From: Nitrosospira sp.
Lineage (GTDB): Bacteria > Pseudomonadota > Gammaproteobacteria > Burkholderiales > Nitrosomonadaceae
DNA: 64,000 nucleotides
Assembly: GCA_026399575.1 (NCBI GenBank)
Contig: JAPLQS010000067.1
Location: forward strand, 1 to 64,000
Reading direction: 5' to 3'
The position numbers were made by a program, and so were the translations under genes. Position 1 is the first letter of the stretch. Each line of letters begins with the position of its first letter. This document shows positions 8,983 through 17,551 of this stretch, piece by piece. Under the pieces are notes generated by a model. That model saw nothing but the letters and a program-made list of their open reading frames with translations, had not been told where the DNA came from and did no database searches.

Positions 8983-9050
8983 TTGGCTAAGACTCGTCCT
9001 TCCCGGCTACGCATGTAGTCTGTAATACCTAGCCAACTGGAAGGATCGAG
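8983..9050 (-). promoter_or_regulatory. Structured leader with two competing pairings upstream of the HDOD gene
   Basis: In the 139-base gap before the HDOD gene, arms at 8993-9003 and 9039-9050 form an 11-bp stem (CTCGTCCTTCC against GGAAGGATCGAG, one bulge), continued by GGCTA (9005-9009) with TAGCC (9030-9034). The same TAGCCAA arm (9030-9036) also pairs perfectly with TTGGCTA (8983-8989), which would open the inner helix. Two mutually exclusive pairings are what an attenuator or riboswitch-like leader shows. No U-tract follows, so it does not look like an intrinsic terminator. It matches no RNA family I recognise. Function is inferred from base pairing only. Confidence 0.4.
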
Positions 9051-9059
9051 CAATAGCGC

Positions 9060-9410
9060 TTAATCCTCTAGCTCAGGCGATGAATTACTTTTGTGCAATG
9101 CGGAAAGCCGGTATTGCAGCAACGTATTATGCAGCTTGAGCATTATCGGGTCAGTACCTGCCACACGAAACAGACGCTCGACCCTTGCCCTGATACCTGC
9201 TTCCAGTGCGGCGCTCTCATCCAGGGTAAGCGGCACTTCCTGCGACACCATGACATAATCCACCTCGCGCTGTCTGAGCGAGGCAATCGTGGCAGCAGAC
9301 AGCACCGTCCCCTCCGACAGCAAACAAGTGCCATTGGGATTACATACATCCTGCACCAGCAGCATCCCTGTTTCAATCTGATCAAGCGCCAAGCGTTCTG
9401 TTTTTATCAC
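9060..9410 (-). CDS. Small protein resembling the C-terminal domain of the REC-HD-GYP protein
   Basis: Protein of 116 residues with no named family that I can assign. The first 60 residues follow the pattern L-x-x-G-M-L-L-V-Q-D-V, L-L-S-E-G-T-V-L-S, then a helix and Y-V-M-V. This is the same pattern as the tail of the HD-GYP regulator at 1335-2672 (L-K-Q-G-M-V-L-S-R-D). The second half is helical and ends acidic. The start is GTG at 9408-9410, overlapping the stop of the upstream regulator as GTGA, so the two are translationally coupled. A role as partner or adaptor in the cyclic-di-GMP cluster is inference. Confidence 0.75.
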   Translation of the reverse strand: MIKTERLALDQIETGMLLVQDVCNPNGTCLLSEGTVLSAATIASLRQREVDYVMVSQEVPLTLDESAALEAGIRARVERLFRVAGTDPIMLKLHNTLLQYRLSALHKSNSSPELED

Positions 9411-10225
9411 CCTGTCATCCCCTCAGGGTCTGGCACAATCACCAGCACCCGGCCTTCCGCTACCGAAGCAGCGCCCATCGAATAACCCCAGAATTCTACA
9501 TTACCTCCGTTCTCAAGCTGACAGGCGTGGCGTTTCGCGCCGCCCCCGAGAGAGTTAATCATGATTTGGGGTAATCGCTCCGAAGCATAGCATCCAACCA
9601 GCGCCCCTCTGCTGCCGGCAGAAAATAGCTCATCCGCCATGCGATTGGTAACGGCAATCAGGTCGTCTTCTCCAACACCAATTACCGCTACCGGCAGACC
9701 CTCCAGTATTTCTTGTGATACCCGCAACATATCCAGGTTAAATCTGCCTTCAAGGGTTTCTTTCTCCACGCGCTGCTCAAGCATCTGGTTAATATTCAGC
9801 AGTTGCCTATTCGCTTCCTGTAGCGCCTGTCCCAGCTGTATATTCTCCATTTTCATTTCGTAACGCTGAAAAGCCTCTTCCACATTGGCCCGCAGCAGAT
9901 CGTCTTCCCATGGCTTGGTGAGAAATTTGTAGATGGCTCCACGGTTGATGGCATCTGTCACCGCGTTGAGTTCGGTATGTCCGCTCAACACGATCCGTAT
10001 AGTATCGGGATAGAGGTCCTTCACTTTGTTCAAGAATTCCACACCGGTCATTTCCGGCATGCGTTGATCGGAAATAATCACGCCCACCTCATTCTGTGCC
10101 AGCAGTTCCAGCCCTTCCCTGCCGCCAGCCGCTTTCAGAATGTTATAGCCGTCACGCCGCAGCAACCGTGCCAAGGCGGCGACAATATTCTCTTCGTCAT
10201 CAATCAGCAGAAGTGTACGTTCCAT
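9407..10225 (-). CDS. Response regulator with C-terminal PAS-like domain
   Basis: First gene of the signalling cluster. A receiver (residues about 4-120) has an intact phosphoacceptor (I-I-S-D-Q-R-M-P), switch Ser (V-L-S-G-H) and Lys (L-T-K-P-W). A coiled coil to about 165 leads into a PAS-like region (about 170-270) with no output enzyme, so it probably acts by protein contact. It is a plausible target of the two histidine kinases, whose own receivers are absent or degenerate. I placed the start at the ATG at 10223-10225, which sits four bases after AAGGA; upstream alternatives are the adjacent ATG at 10228 and a TTG at 10255. Confidence 0.85.
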   Translation of the reverse strand: MERTLLLIDDEENIVAALARLLRRDGYNILKAAGGREGLELLAQNEVGVIISDQRMPEMTGVEFLNKVKDLYPDTIRIVLSGHTELNAVTDAINRGAIYKFLTKPWEDDLLRANVEEAFQRYEMKMENIQLGQALQEANRQLLNINQMLEQRVEKETLEGRFNLDMLRVSQEILEGLPVAVIGVGEDDLIAVTNRMADELFSAGSRGALVGCYASERLPQIMINSLGGGAKRHACQLENGGNVEFWGYSMGAASVAEGRVLVIVPDPEGMTG

Positions 10226-10499
10226 CATGTCCTTAAGCAGCAAATCCTGACTCAATCAGCCTTAGTGTAAGTGCGTCACGCATGCTATCAGTTTTTATCC
10301 ATTGCGTGCCAACCTGGTTTTGGGGCGATCAGACCGGTTAACTTGTTTTTGCGGCATAATGTGCCATGAACTTTAGCCCTCATTGAAATATTTCCTGGCG
10401 GTTATGGCTGAGTGTTACTGCGTGCCACACCCAATCTGCTGCATCAGGCTATGACTTGCCCCACCCGGAATGACGCTTTTAACTTGAGTGGCAAATACG

Positions 10500-10964
10500 A
10501 TGTTCGACGTGATCCTGTTCCAACCCGAAATCCCGCCCAATACCGGCAACATCATTCGCCTGTGCGCGAATACGGGAACAAGGCTGCATCTCATCAAACC
10601 ACTGGGATTCACTCTGGAAGACAAACAACTGCTGCGCGCCGGCCTGGATTATCACGAGTTTGCCAGCATAACGGTGCATGAGACCTGGGCAGATTGCGCC
10701 AGAAGTCCGCAAGGCCGACGCATTTTTGCCGTATCCACCAAGGGAACGCAACGCTATAACCTGGCTTCTTATGCTACTGATGATGCTTTTCTTTTCGGCG
10801 CGGAAAGCTGCGGATTGCCTGCTGAGTTGCTGGAAAGTTTTCCGGGAGACCGCCGCATCTGCGTACCGATGGTAGCTGGCAGTCGTAGCCTCAACCTATC
10901 CAATACGGTCGCGGTAGTGCTCTACGAAGCCTGGCGGCAGGTCGGGTTTAGCGGAGCAAGCTGA
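10500..10964 (+). CDS. trmL: tRNA (cytidine(34)-2'-O)-methyltransferase TrmL
   Basis: SPOUT-class enzyme that 2'-O-methylates the wobble base of tRNA-Leu isoacceptors using SAM. The 154 residues begin [17 protein letters not shown], the hallmark N-terminus, and carry the knot motifs [10 protein letters not shown] and S-L-N-L-S-N-T-V-A near the C-terminus. The ATG at 10500 gives this N-terminus exactly; a GTG four codons upstream (10488) is possible. It is a single gene between two minus-strand groups. The length matches the family. Confidence 0.95.
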   Translation: MFDVILFQPEIPPNTGNIIRLCANTGTRLHLIKPLGFTLEDKQLLRAGLDYHEFASITVHETWADCARSPQGRRIFAVSTKGTQRYNLASYATDDAFLFGAESCGLPAELLESFPGDRRICVPMVAGSRSLNLSNTVAVVLYEAWRQVGFSGAS

Positions 10965-11033
10965 GTACGCCTGCTGTCAGCCATAATATTTTTATCGGCA
11001 CAGGATGCAAAACTGCGCTGCAGTTCTTTCTGT

Positions 11034-12023
11034 TCAGCCATTCTCTGTCTTCGGCTCCCGATTGAGCAGTGCTTCTACTGCCGCCTTGGGCAGCACACCA
11101 TCGTACAGTATGCTGCAGACTGCCTGAGTGATCGGCATTTCTACATCCAGTTCCCGGCTCAGCCGCAATACTTCCCGTGCGGTATACACACCTTCTGCAA
11201 TGTGCCCGAGATCCTGCAGAATATCCGGCAGCGGCCGGCCTGCCGCCAGCATTAGACCGACTCGCCGGTTGCGCGACAGATCGCCAGTAGTGGTGAGTAT
11301 CAGATCGCCCATCCCCGCCAACCCCAAGAAGGTTTCCATCTGCCCGCCGAGCTTCAGTCCCAACCGGGTAATCTCCGCCAACCCCCGTGTAATCAGTGCG
11401 GCACGGGCATTGTGACCGAACCCCATACCATCGGAAATGCCAGCAGCTATCGTAATGACATTCTTGACCGCTCCGCCTGTTTCGACACCAGCGACATCAT
11501 TGCTTGAATAAACTCGCAGCCGGGGAGTATGCAACTGTGCCGCAATGTTTCTGGAAAACTCTTCATCGTATGACGCCAAAGTCAATGCAGTAGGCAATCC
11601 CTGCGCTACTTCCTGGGCAAAACTCGGTCCTGACAGTACCCCACAGGGCGCCACTCCAGCATATTCCTCCTGCGCCACCTGATGCGGCAATTTGGCGGAT
11701 TGTGCCTCGAATCCCTTGCACCCCCAGATCACCGGGACAGCTCTTCCACAGGCAACAACTCTGCGCAAAGTCTCGCGCAATCCGGCGACGGGAACGACGA
11801 TCAGCGCAAGATCGGCCGTGTCAATGGCAGCAGCGAGCACGGACGTCAACTGCAGTGAATCAGATAGGGGAAAATCGGGAAGATAACGGCGATTGGTTCG
11901 CTGCGAGAGCATCTCGGCGAGATGCTCCGCATCCGGTGTCCATAATGTTACTTGGTGGTGCGTACCGAGGTTAATGGCCAGTGCGGTGCCCCAAGCGCCT
12001 GCGCCCAGGATGGCTACTTTCAT
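11034..12023 (-). CDS. gpsA: Glycerol-3-phosphate dehydrogenase [NAD(P)+]
   Basis: Cytosolic enzyme that reduces dihydroxyacetone phosphate to sn-glycerol 3-phosphate for phospholipid synthesis. The Rossmann motif G-A-G-A-W-G-T-A-L is at residues 7-15, the substrate-binding segment G-G-A-V-K-N-V near 190, and N-A-R-A-A-L-I-T-R-G near 235. At 329 residues it is full length. It is the last gene of a minus-strand run secB, SH3 protein, gpsA, and its ATG overlaps the stop of the SH3 gene by four bases, so the two are cotranscribed. Placement of secB and gpsA next to each other is common in proteobacteria. Confidence 0.97.
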   Translation of the reverse strand: MKVAILGAGAWGTALAINLGTHHQVTLWTPDAEHLAEMLSQRTNRRYLPDFPLSDSLQLTSVLAAAIDTADLALIVVPVAGLRETLRRVVACGRAVPVIWGCKGFEAQSAKLPHQVAQEEYAGVAPCGVLSGPSFAQEVAQGLPTALTLASYDEEFSRNIAAQLHTPRLRVYSSNDVAGVETGGAVKNVITIAAGISDGMGFGHNARAALITRGLAEITRLGLKLGGQMETFLGLAGMGDLILTTTGDLSRNRRVGLMLAAGRPLPDILQDLGHIAEGVYTAREVLRLSRELDVEMPITQAVCSILYDGVLPKAAVEALLNREPKTENG

Positions 12024-12502
12024 GAACCCCAGACCTGATGCGTCCTGACGTAACCACTCTGACCATCACGGTGACGCACCTTGATCCAGCCATTTATGGC
12101 GGGTTCCAGCCATTCCATCACCACGTTTTGCTGGGCTTCAAATAACAGCGGCGAATTTATATCCGCCGCTTGATATGCCTCAGCTTGTGGTGCAGTGACA
12201 ATCACGTAGCGCTTGTTGCTTAATACTTTCTCTTCCACCCAGGCAAGACTGCCGCCACTATCACGTACCTTGACCCAACCCTCAACTTTTACTATTGCTT
12301 CCACCGGCAGATGGCGACTTGCCACAAATATCTTGCCAGCCTTGAGCGAGGGAGCGTCATACATAATGGCAGCGTTGTCGGCTATGGAAAAAAAATCCAG
12401 TGCTGCAATGGCATGCCCCTGAATCAGCAGTAACGATGCCAGCAGCAACGCCTGAGTCTGGCGCCGCCGAGGTAAGCTTCCGAAGAGCGGAGAGTATTTC
12501 AT
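12020..12502 (-). CDS. Secreted SH3-domain protein
   Basis: Protein of 160 residues with an N-terminal signal sequence (basic stretch followed by A-L-L-L-A-S-L-L-L and a likely cleavage after A-I-A-A near residue 34). Two SH3-like repeats follow, each with the V-K-V-R-D / I-K-V-R-H-R-D-G strand and a W-V-E / Y-V-R-T turn. Bacterial SH3 domains in the periplasm usually bind peptidoglycan. It lies between secB and gpsA and overlaps gpsA by four bases. The specific function is unknown. Confidence 0.85.
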   Translation of the reverse strand: MKYSPLFGSLPRRRQTQALLLASLLLIQGHAIAALDFFSIADNAAIMYDAPSLKAGKIFVASRHLPVEAIVKVEGWVKVRDSGGSLAWVEEKVLSNKRYVIVTAPQAEAYQAADINSPLLFEAQQNVVMEWLEPAINGWIKVRHRDGQSGYVRTHQVWGS

Positions 12503-12504
12503 TT

Positions 12505-12984
12505 TCAGTGTGTTTGCTTGGCCTCTTCCGTTGACCCCGCTGCTGCCGCATTCAGGTCAGCCTGCTGTTTGTCCTGCTGGTAAATCACTTCAAAATTTAC
12601 CGGATTCAGAATTACCGGAGGAAATCCGGCACGCGTGACTATGTCTGATACGGCCTCGCGCAGATAGGGAAATAGAATGTTGGGGCAGGCAATGCCCAAT
12701 ACCGGCTCCATTTCAGTTTCCGCCAGGTTGCGTATCTGAAAGATGCCGGCCTGCCGAACCTCCACCAGAAACATGGTCTTGTCATTGACTTTGGCAGTAA
12801 TGGTTGCGGTCAACAGTGCCTCATACATGCCTTCATCGATGCGCTCACCTATCGTGTGCAATTGCACATCCACCTGTGGCGCTTCACGTTCAAGAAAAAC
12901 TCCCGGCGCATTGGGAATCTCCAGAGACAGATCTTTGACGTAGATTTTCTCGATGCGGAAAACCGGTTGCTGCTGTTCGCTCAT
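12505..12984 (-). CDS. secB: Protein-export chaperone SecB
   Basis: Tetrameric cytosolic chaperone that keeps precursor proteins unfolded and delivers them to SecA. The 159 residues show the family pattern F-R-I-E-K-I-Y-V-K-D-L-S-L-E-I-P-N-A-P near the N-terminus and the conserved C-P-N-I-L-F-P-Y-L-R-E stretch, followed by G-F-P-P-V-I-L-N-P-V-N-F. Length is normal. It starts at the ATG at 12982-12984 and ends two bases before the SH3 gene, so it probably leads that operon. grxC lies 108 bases upstream on the same strand, a very common neighbour. Confidence 0.97.
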   Translation of the reverse strand: MSEQQQPVFRIEKIYVKDLSLEIPNAPGVFLEREAPQVDVQLHTIGERIDEGMYEALLTATITAKVNDKTMFLVEVRQAGIFQIRNLAETEMEPVLGIACPNILFPYLREAVSDIVTRAGFPPVILNPVNFEVIYQQDKQQADLNAAAAGSTEEAKQTH

Positions 12985-13092
12985 GTTGAATTCCGTGTTG
13001 ATTGATTTAAAAAGTAGCGCACTGGCGTAACAATCAGTATCGCAGGGATGCAGCCAGTTCGGAAAACAGTTGAACCACTGCGGGACATATAA

Positions 13093-13350
13093 TCAGTCCG
13101 CCAGCAGCTTTACCAGTTCATCGTTGCGATCAAGTTGCACCAGATCATCGTAACCGCCGACATGAATGTCGCCGATATAAATTTGCGGGACGGTACGGCG
13201 CGCACTTCTCTGCATCATTTCGGCCCGGCGGGCGGGATCCAGGTCGACGCGAATTTTTTCGATCTCCGTTACCCCTTTGGAGCGCAATAGCCGCTCTGCC
13301 ATGATGCAATATGGGCAAGTACCAGTGGAGTACATGATTACTCTGGCCAC
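13093..13350 (-). CDS. grxC: Glutaredoxin 3
   Basis: Glutathione-dependent disulfide reductase of 85 residues, the normal length. The dithiol active site is C-P-Y-C near residue 12. The glutathione-binding segments T-V-P-Q-I-Y-I-G and G-G-Y-D-D-L are present. The start is GTG at 13348-13350, preceded by a strong AGGGG site; the later ATG would remove the first beta strand. It follows the rhodanese-like gene after ten bases, so the two are probably cotranscribed and may both serve thiol chemistry. Confidence 0.95.
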   Translation of the reverse strand: MARVIMYSTGTCPYCIMAERLLRSKGVTEIEKIRVDLDPARRAEMMQRSARRTVPQIYIGDIHVGGYDDLVQLDRNDELVKLLAD

Positions 13351-13360
13351 GCAATTGCCC

Positions 13361-13780
13361 CTACTTCTGCACTATTGGCAAATTCGCCTTTTGCCATGTG
13401 TCGATACCCCCTGCAAGGTTATGCACATGGACAAAACCATGTTTGAGCAGAATCGAACCGGCTTTACCGGTGGTGTTCATGCCGCTGCGGTGTATCAGTA
13501 CGATAGGCTTGCTTTTGAATTTTTCCAGTTCCTGTATCCGATCCTCAAGCTTGTCGGCAGGAATATGCTTTGAATTGACGATGTGCCCCGCATCATATTC
13601 ACTGCCTTCGCGTACATCCAGCACCAATGCATCCTTGTAGTTGATGAGCTGAACAGCCACCAGCGTATCCACCTCATTACCGGAGCGACGTGCCGATAGC
13701 AACGACCACAGCAGCATGCCGCCGCTCACCGCAGCAGCAAGGATCATGGCGAAATTATTCTGTACGAATGCTGATTCCAT
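13361..13780 (-). CDS. Membrane-anchored rhodanese-like protein lacking the catalytic Cys
   Basis: Protein of 139 residues: one N-terminal membrane helix (about 10-28) and a single rhodanese fold with the V-L-D-V-R-E-G-S-E-Y and A-G-H-I-V-N-S-K-H-I-P motifs. In active rhodaneses the loop after the central strand begins with Cys; here it reads L-I-H-R-S-G-M-N, with His in that position. Sulfur transfer is therefore unlikely, and the domain may act in binding or as a structural module. The usual neighbours (grxC, secB, gpmA, envC) match the YibN type found beside secB in proteobacteria. Confidence 0.85.
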   Translation of the reverse strand: MESAFVQNNFAMILAAAVSGGMLLWSLLSARRSGNEVDTLVAVQLINYKDALVLDVREGSEYDAGHIVNSKHIPADKLEDRIQELEKFKSKPIVLIHRSGMNTTGKAGSILLKHGFVHVHNLAGGIDTWQKANLPIVQK

Positions 13781-14045
13781 ATCTATCCCTTCATCTCCTC
13801 AACCGCAGATTTTATCAGAGACTGGGACATTCCGGGACTCTCTTGTTCCAACCGACTCAAAACAGGCCATGATCGGCAAACTGATTAAAGCGCTGTTGAT
13901 CAGTTTTCTGTTATTTGCCGGGTTCCGGAAAACTTCCCCGTCGTTCAGACCAATTGCATGCTGCGGTATCTGACAAAATATATTAAAATATCATCGGATT
14001 TCAAACTGCTTCATAGAAGATCTCATCCTTTTCATAAAGGCCAAC

Positions 14046-14795
14046 ATGAAGAAACTTGTTCTCCTGCGGCATGGAGAAAGTACCTGGAACGAAGAAAATC
14101 GCTTTACCGGTTGGACTGATGTGGATTTGTCGCAGAAAGGCTTGGAGGAAGCTAGAAACTCCGGCCGGTTATTGCGGGAAAACGGGTTCGTATTCGATGT
14201 TGCCTACACTTCGGTATTGAAACGCGCCATACGTACTTTATGGATCGCGCTGGATGAAATGGATCAGATGTGGGTCCCGGTCAATCTTTCCTGGCGACTG
14301 AACGAACGGCATTATGGCGCGCTGCAAGGTCTCAATAAAGCCGAAACAGCGACCATATATGGTGACGAGCAGGTGCTGATCTGGCGCCGCAGCTACGATA
14401 TCCGTCCACCTGCGCTGACTGCCGAGGATGACCGCTACCCCGGCTTTGATCCCCGCTACCGGAATTTGGCCAAACCAGACATTCCCCTGACCGAGTGTCT
14501 CCAGGACACGGTGACAAGATTCCTTCCCTACTGGAACGAAACCATTGCGCCAGTGGTGCGATCCGGGCAGCGAGCCATCATTGCTGCTCATGGCAATTCA
14601 CTGCGGGCGCTGGTCAAGTATCTCGACAATATTTCCGATCAGGATATCCTGGATCTCAATATTCCTACTGGCATACCGCTGGTATACGAGCTTGACGACG
14701 ACCTGAAACCCATCCGGAATTACTACCTGGGCGATCAGGCGGAAATTGAAAAAGCCAGGCAAGCCGTGGCAAATCAGGGCAAAGCCAAGGCATAG
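14046..14795 (+). CDS. gpmA: 2,3-bisphosphoglycerate-dependent phosphoglycerate mutase
   Basis: Glycolytic enzyme interconverting 3- and 2-phosphoglycerate through a phospho-His intermediate. The catalytic motif L-R-H-G-E-S-T-W-N is at residues 7-15, F-T-G-W-T-D follows, and the second His lies in A-A-H-G-N-S-L-R near 185. At 249 residues it is full length. The start is the ATG at 14046; the ribosome site is weak. It is immediately followed by the EnvC-like gene and then ctpA, an order widely conserved in beta- and gammaproteobacteria. Confidence 0.97.
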   Translation: MKKLVLLRHGESTWNEENRFTGWTDVDLSQKGLEEARNSGRLLRENGFVFDVAYTSVLKRAIRTLWIALDEMDQMWVPVNLSWRLNERHYGALQGLNKAETATIYGDEQVLIWRRSYDIRPPALTAEDDRYPGFDPRYRNLAKPDIPLTECLQDTVTRFLPYWNETIAPVVRSGQRAIIAAHGNSLRALVKYLDNISDQDILDLNIPTGIPLVYELDDDLKPIRNYYLGDQAEIEKARQAVANQGKAKA

Positions 14796-14873
14796 TTGGG
14801 GTCAATCCAGGCTTATGATTTCTTTCCGGCGCAAGCACGCTTGAAAACATCCGCGTATATCCGCAAGGAACCG

Positions 14874-16049
14874 CTGAAGGTACTTTTAAAACTCATCTTG
14901 CTTTGCGTGCTGGTGTTATCGTATCCGCTCCATGCCGCCCCCAAAGCCAATCCGGAAGACCTGAAGCAACTACGCCACCGCATTGAGGCGTTGCAGAAAG
15001 AACTGACAAGCAAGGAAGAATCTCGATCGGAAGCAGCAGATGCATTGCGTGAATCGGAACAAGCCATCAGCGGCGCCAGCCGTAAACTAGCCGAACTCAC
15101 CCAGGAGCAGCACGCGGCCAATGGCACTCTTAACCAATTGCAAACCCGGTCCGGGCAAGTCAGAAGCAATATCGATACGCAACAGTTGCAGTTAAGCAAA
15201 CTGCTCTACCGGCAGTATGTTGGCGGACAACAGGAATATCTGCGGCTGTTGCTCAATCAGCAGGACCCCAACCAGATTGCACGTGAATTGCATTACTACA
15301 GTTATCTCTCGCGTGCGCACGTGGAGAGTATCAATGCGCTGCGCGCCAGCCTTGAGCAACTTGATGCGCTCACCCGCGAGAGCCGCAATAAAAGTCTGGA
15401 GATTGCCGCAATTCAGGCGGAGCAGGCCAGGCAGAAGAAACACCTGGAGCAGGAAAAAACCGAGCATAAGAAACTGCTCGCGCGCATTTCGCTGCAGGTT
15501 GAGCAGCAACGACGCGAAATCGGCAAACTCAAGCGTGACGAGGAGCGTCTCTCCCGTCTGGTGGAGAGAATCGGCAAACTGCTTGCGCAAAAGAAGCGCT
15601 CCACGCCTCTGAGCAATAGCAGCTTGCCCGACGCATCGACGGATGGAGATCCGTTCGCGGCACTCAAAGGCCGCCTGAGTCTGCCGGTACGAGGGGAACT
15701 TACCAACCGCTTTGGCAGTCCACGTTCTGATGGCGGTATGACGTGGAAAGGATTGTTCATCCGCTCGCCCAGCGGTGAGGAGGTTAAAGCCATTGCCGGC
15801 GGCCGCGTGGTATTTGCCGACTGGCTAAGAGGATTCGGCAATCTCATGATCGTGGATCACGGTGGCAGTTACATGAGCCTCTACGGCAATAACGAGATCA
15901 TCTACAAACAAGTGGGTGATACCATACGCGGTGGTGACACCATTGCCGCAGTGGGAAACAGCGGCGGCAATGCGGATTCCGGTTTATACTTTGAGCTGCG
16001 CCATCAAGGCAAACCGTTTGACCCCTTAAACTGGGTCAGAATAAAATGA
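14874..16049 (+). CDS. EnvC-like murein hydrolase activator (degenerate M23 domain), probable CTG start
   Basis: Periplasmic coiled-coil protein expected to activate cell-wall amidases during division. After a signal peptide (K-V-L-L-K-L-I-L-L-C-V-L-V-L, cleaved near P-L-H-A-A) come about 220 residues of coiled coil and a C-terminal LytM domain. The zinc ligands of true M23 peptidases are lost (W-K-G-L-F-I and L-Y-F-E-L-R replace the His motifs), as in EnvC and NlpD. No ATG or GTG precedes the signal peptide in frame. The CTG at 14874 lies four bases after AAGGA and gives a perfect signal peptide; the only common alternative is a TTG at 14796. It sits between gpmA and ctpA. Confidence 0.85.
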   Translation: MKVLLKLILLCVLVLSYPLHAAPKANPEDLKQLRHRIEALQKELTSKEESRSEAADALRESEQAISGASRKLAELTQEQHAANGTLNQLQTRSGQVRSNIDTQQLQLSKLLYRQYVGGQQEYLRLLLNQQDPNQIARELHYYSYLSRAHVESINALRASLEQLDALTRESRNKSLEIAAIQAEQARQKKHLEQEKTEHKKLLARISLQVEQQRREIGKLKRDEERLSRLVERIGKLLAQKKRSTPLSNSSLPDASTDGDPFAALKGRLSLPVRGELTNRFGSPRSDGGMTWKGLFIRSPSGEEVKAIAGGRVVFADWLRGFGNLMIVDHGGSYMSLYGNNEIIYKQVGDTIRGGDTIAAVGNSGGNADSGLYFELRHQGKPFDPLNWVRIK

Positions 16050-16080
16050 ATGGCAATAACATAAGTCTGGAGAAAATGTA

Positions 16081-17514
16081 ATGCGCAACAAGATGCAGCA
16101 ATTCAGCCTGATTCTTTTTGGCGCCGTCGCGGGCGTGATGCTGAGCCTCAATTTCTCTGCGGTGGCCAACAAGGATACCAAGGAAGTCCTGCGTCCGCTC
16201 CCGGTCGAAGAGCTGCGCGCGTTTACCGAAGTATTTGGCCGCATCAAAAGCGATTATGTCGAACCGGTAGAAGACAAGAAGCTGATCACTGAAGCCATTA
16301 ACGGCATGCTGACCGGACTCGATCCACATTCTGCCTACCTGGATATGGATGCCTACAAGGAGCTGCAAATTGGCACTCAGGGCGAATTCGGCGGACTGGG
16401 CATTGAAGTCACCATGGAAGACGGCTTTGTTAAAGTAGTTTCGCCTATTGAAGATACGCCTGCATTCCGTGCCGGGATCAAAACTGGCGATCTGATCATC
16501 AAACTGGACGATACCGCGGTTAAAGGTCTGTCTCTGAGCGACGCAATCAAACGCATGCGCGGCAAACCCAATACCCCCATCACCATTACCGTATCGCGCA
16601 AGGGTGAGACCAAGCCGCTGCTGTTCACCCTGGTACGCGCCATTATCAAGATTCAGAGCGTCAAATCGAAATTGATCGAACCTGGCTATGCGTACATACG
16701 CATTACCCAGTTTCAGGAGCAAACCGGCGAGAATCTGGCCAAGGCCATAGACAAGTTGTTTAAAGAAAGCCCGGTGCCGATGAAAGGGCTGATACTGGAC
16801 CTGCGGAATGATCCGGGCGGATTGCTGAACGGTGCAGTGGCGGTGTCTGCTGCTTTCCTGCCGGCCAACTCACTCGTGGTTTATACCGATGGCCGTACCG
16901 ATGACGCCAAGATGAAACTCCGGGCCAGCCCCGAATTTTATCTGCGGGACTCCAAAGGCGACTACCTGAAAGGATTGCCGCCAGAAATCAAGACCGTGCC
17001 CATGGTCACATTGGTGAATGCCGGCTCGGCCTCCGCCTCGGAAATTGTTGCGGGTGCATTGCAGGACCATAAGCGCTCCGTAGTCATGGGCACCCAGACT
17101 TTTGGCAAGGGGTCGGTGCAAACAATACTGCCGCTGGGCAACAATACCGCCATCAAGCTCACCACTGCGCGCTACTACACTCCCAATGGGCAATCCATCC
17201 AAGCCAAGGGAATCACGCCGGATATCGCTGATGCGTCAGCAAAAGACGAATCTGCGCGCCTGCGCGAATCCGATCTGGATCGCCATCTGTCCAATGGAAA
17301 GACCGACAAGACCAAACCTGTCGATGCGGCAAAAGCCGCACCAAAGCCTGCAATCAAGGCACCCAAGCCGGAGAACGGCGACGACAGCAGCAAAACACCT
17401 GAGCCACCCATGGAGTTTGGCTCCAGCAATGACTTGTTGCTGACCCAGGCAATGAATCACCTCAAAGGCATCGTTCCCGAAGCGGAAAAGAAATCGGCAG
17501 AACCCAGCAACTGA
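16081..17514 (+). CDS. ctpA: Carboxyl-terminal processing peptidase (S41 family)
   Basis: Periplasmic serine protease that trims or degrades proteins from the C-terminus. The 477 residues contain an N-terminal membrane anchor or signal (about 5-28), a PDZ domain (about 95-180, G-L-G-I-E-V-T) and the S41 catalytic domain. The Ser-Lys dyad is visible as G-S-A-S-A-S-E (Ser 318) and F-G-K-G-S-V-Q (Lys 343), with the usual 25-residue spacing. A low-complexity Lys/Ala/Pro-rich stretch (about 400-445) precedes the C-terminus. It starts at an ATG with an upstream GGAG, 31 bases after the EnvC-like gene, so the two are likely cotranscribed. Confidence 0.95.
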   Translation: MRNKMQQFSLILFGAVAGVMLSLNFSAVANKDTKEVLRPLPVEELRAFTEVFGRIKSDYVEPVEDKKLITEAINGMLTGLDPHSAYLDMDAYKELQIGTQGEFGGLGIEVTMEDGFVKVVSPIEDTPAFRAGIKTGDLIIKLDDTAVKGLSLSDAIKRMRGKPNTPITITVSRKGETKPLLFTLVRAIIKIQSVKSKLIEPGYAYIRITQFQEQTGENLAKAIDKLFKESPVPMKGLILDLRNDPGGLLNGAVAVSAAFLPANSLVVYTDGRTDDAKMKLRASPEFYLRDSKGDYLKGLPPEIKTVPMVTLVNAGSASASEIVAGALQDHKRSVVMGTQTFGKGSVQTILPLGNNTAIKLTTARYYTPNGQSIQAKGITPDIADASAKDESARLRESDLDRHLSNGKTDKTKPVDAAKAAPKPAIKAPKPENGDDSSKTPEPPMEFGSSNDLLLTQAMNHLKGIVPEAEKKSAEPSN

Positions 17515-17551
17515 TTCCACCGGGAGTAACTGGATTGATCTCATCACAGTT

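Noticed and set aside
13869-13973. Short hydrophobic frame of 34 codons between the rhodanese and gpmA genes
   Set aside because: It begins like a signal peptide but has no clear ribosome site and no recognisable mature part; not enough support.
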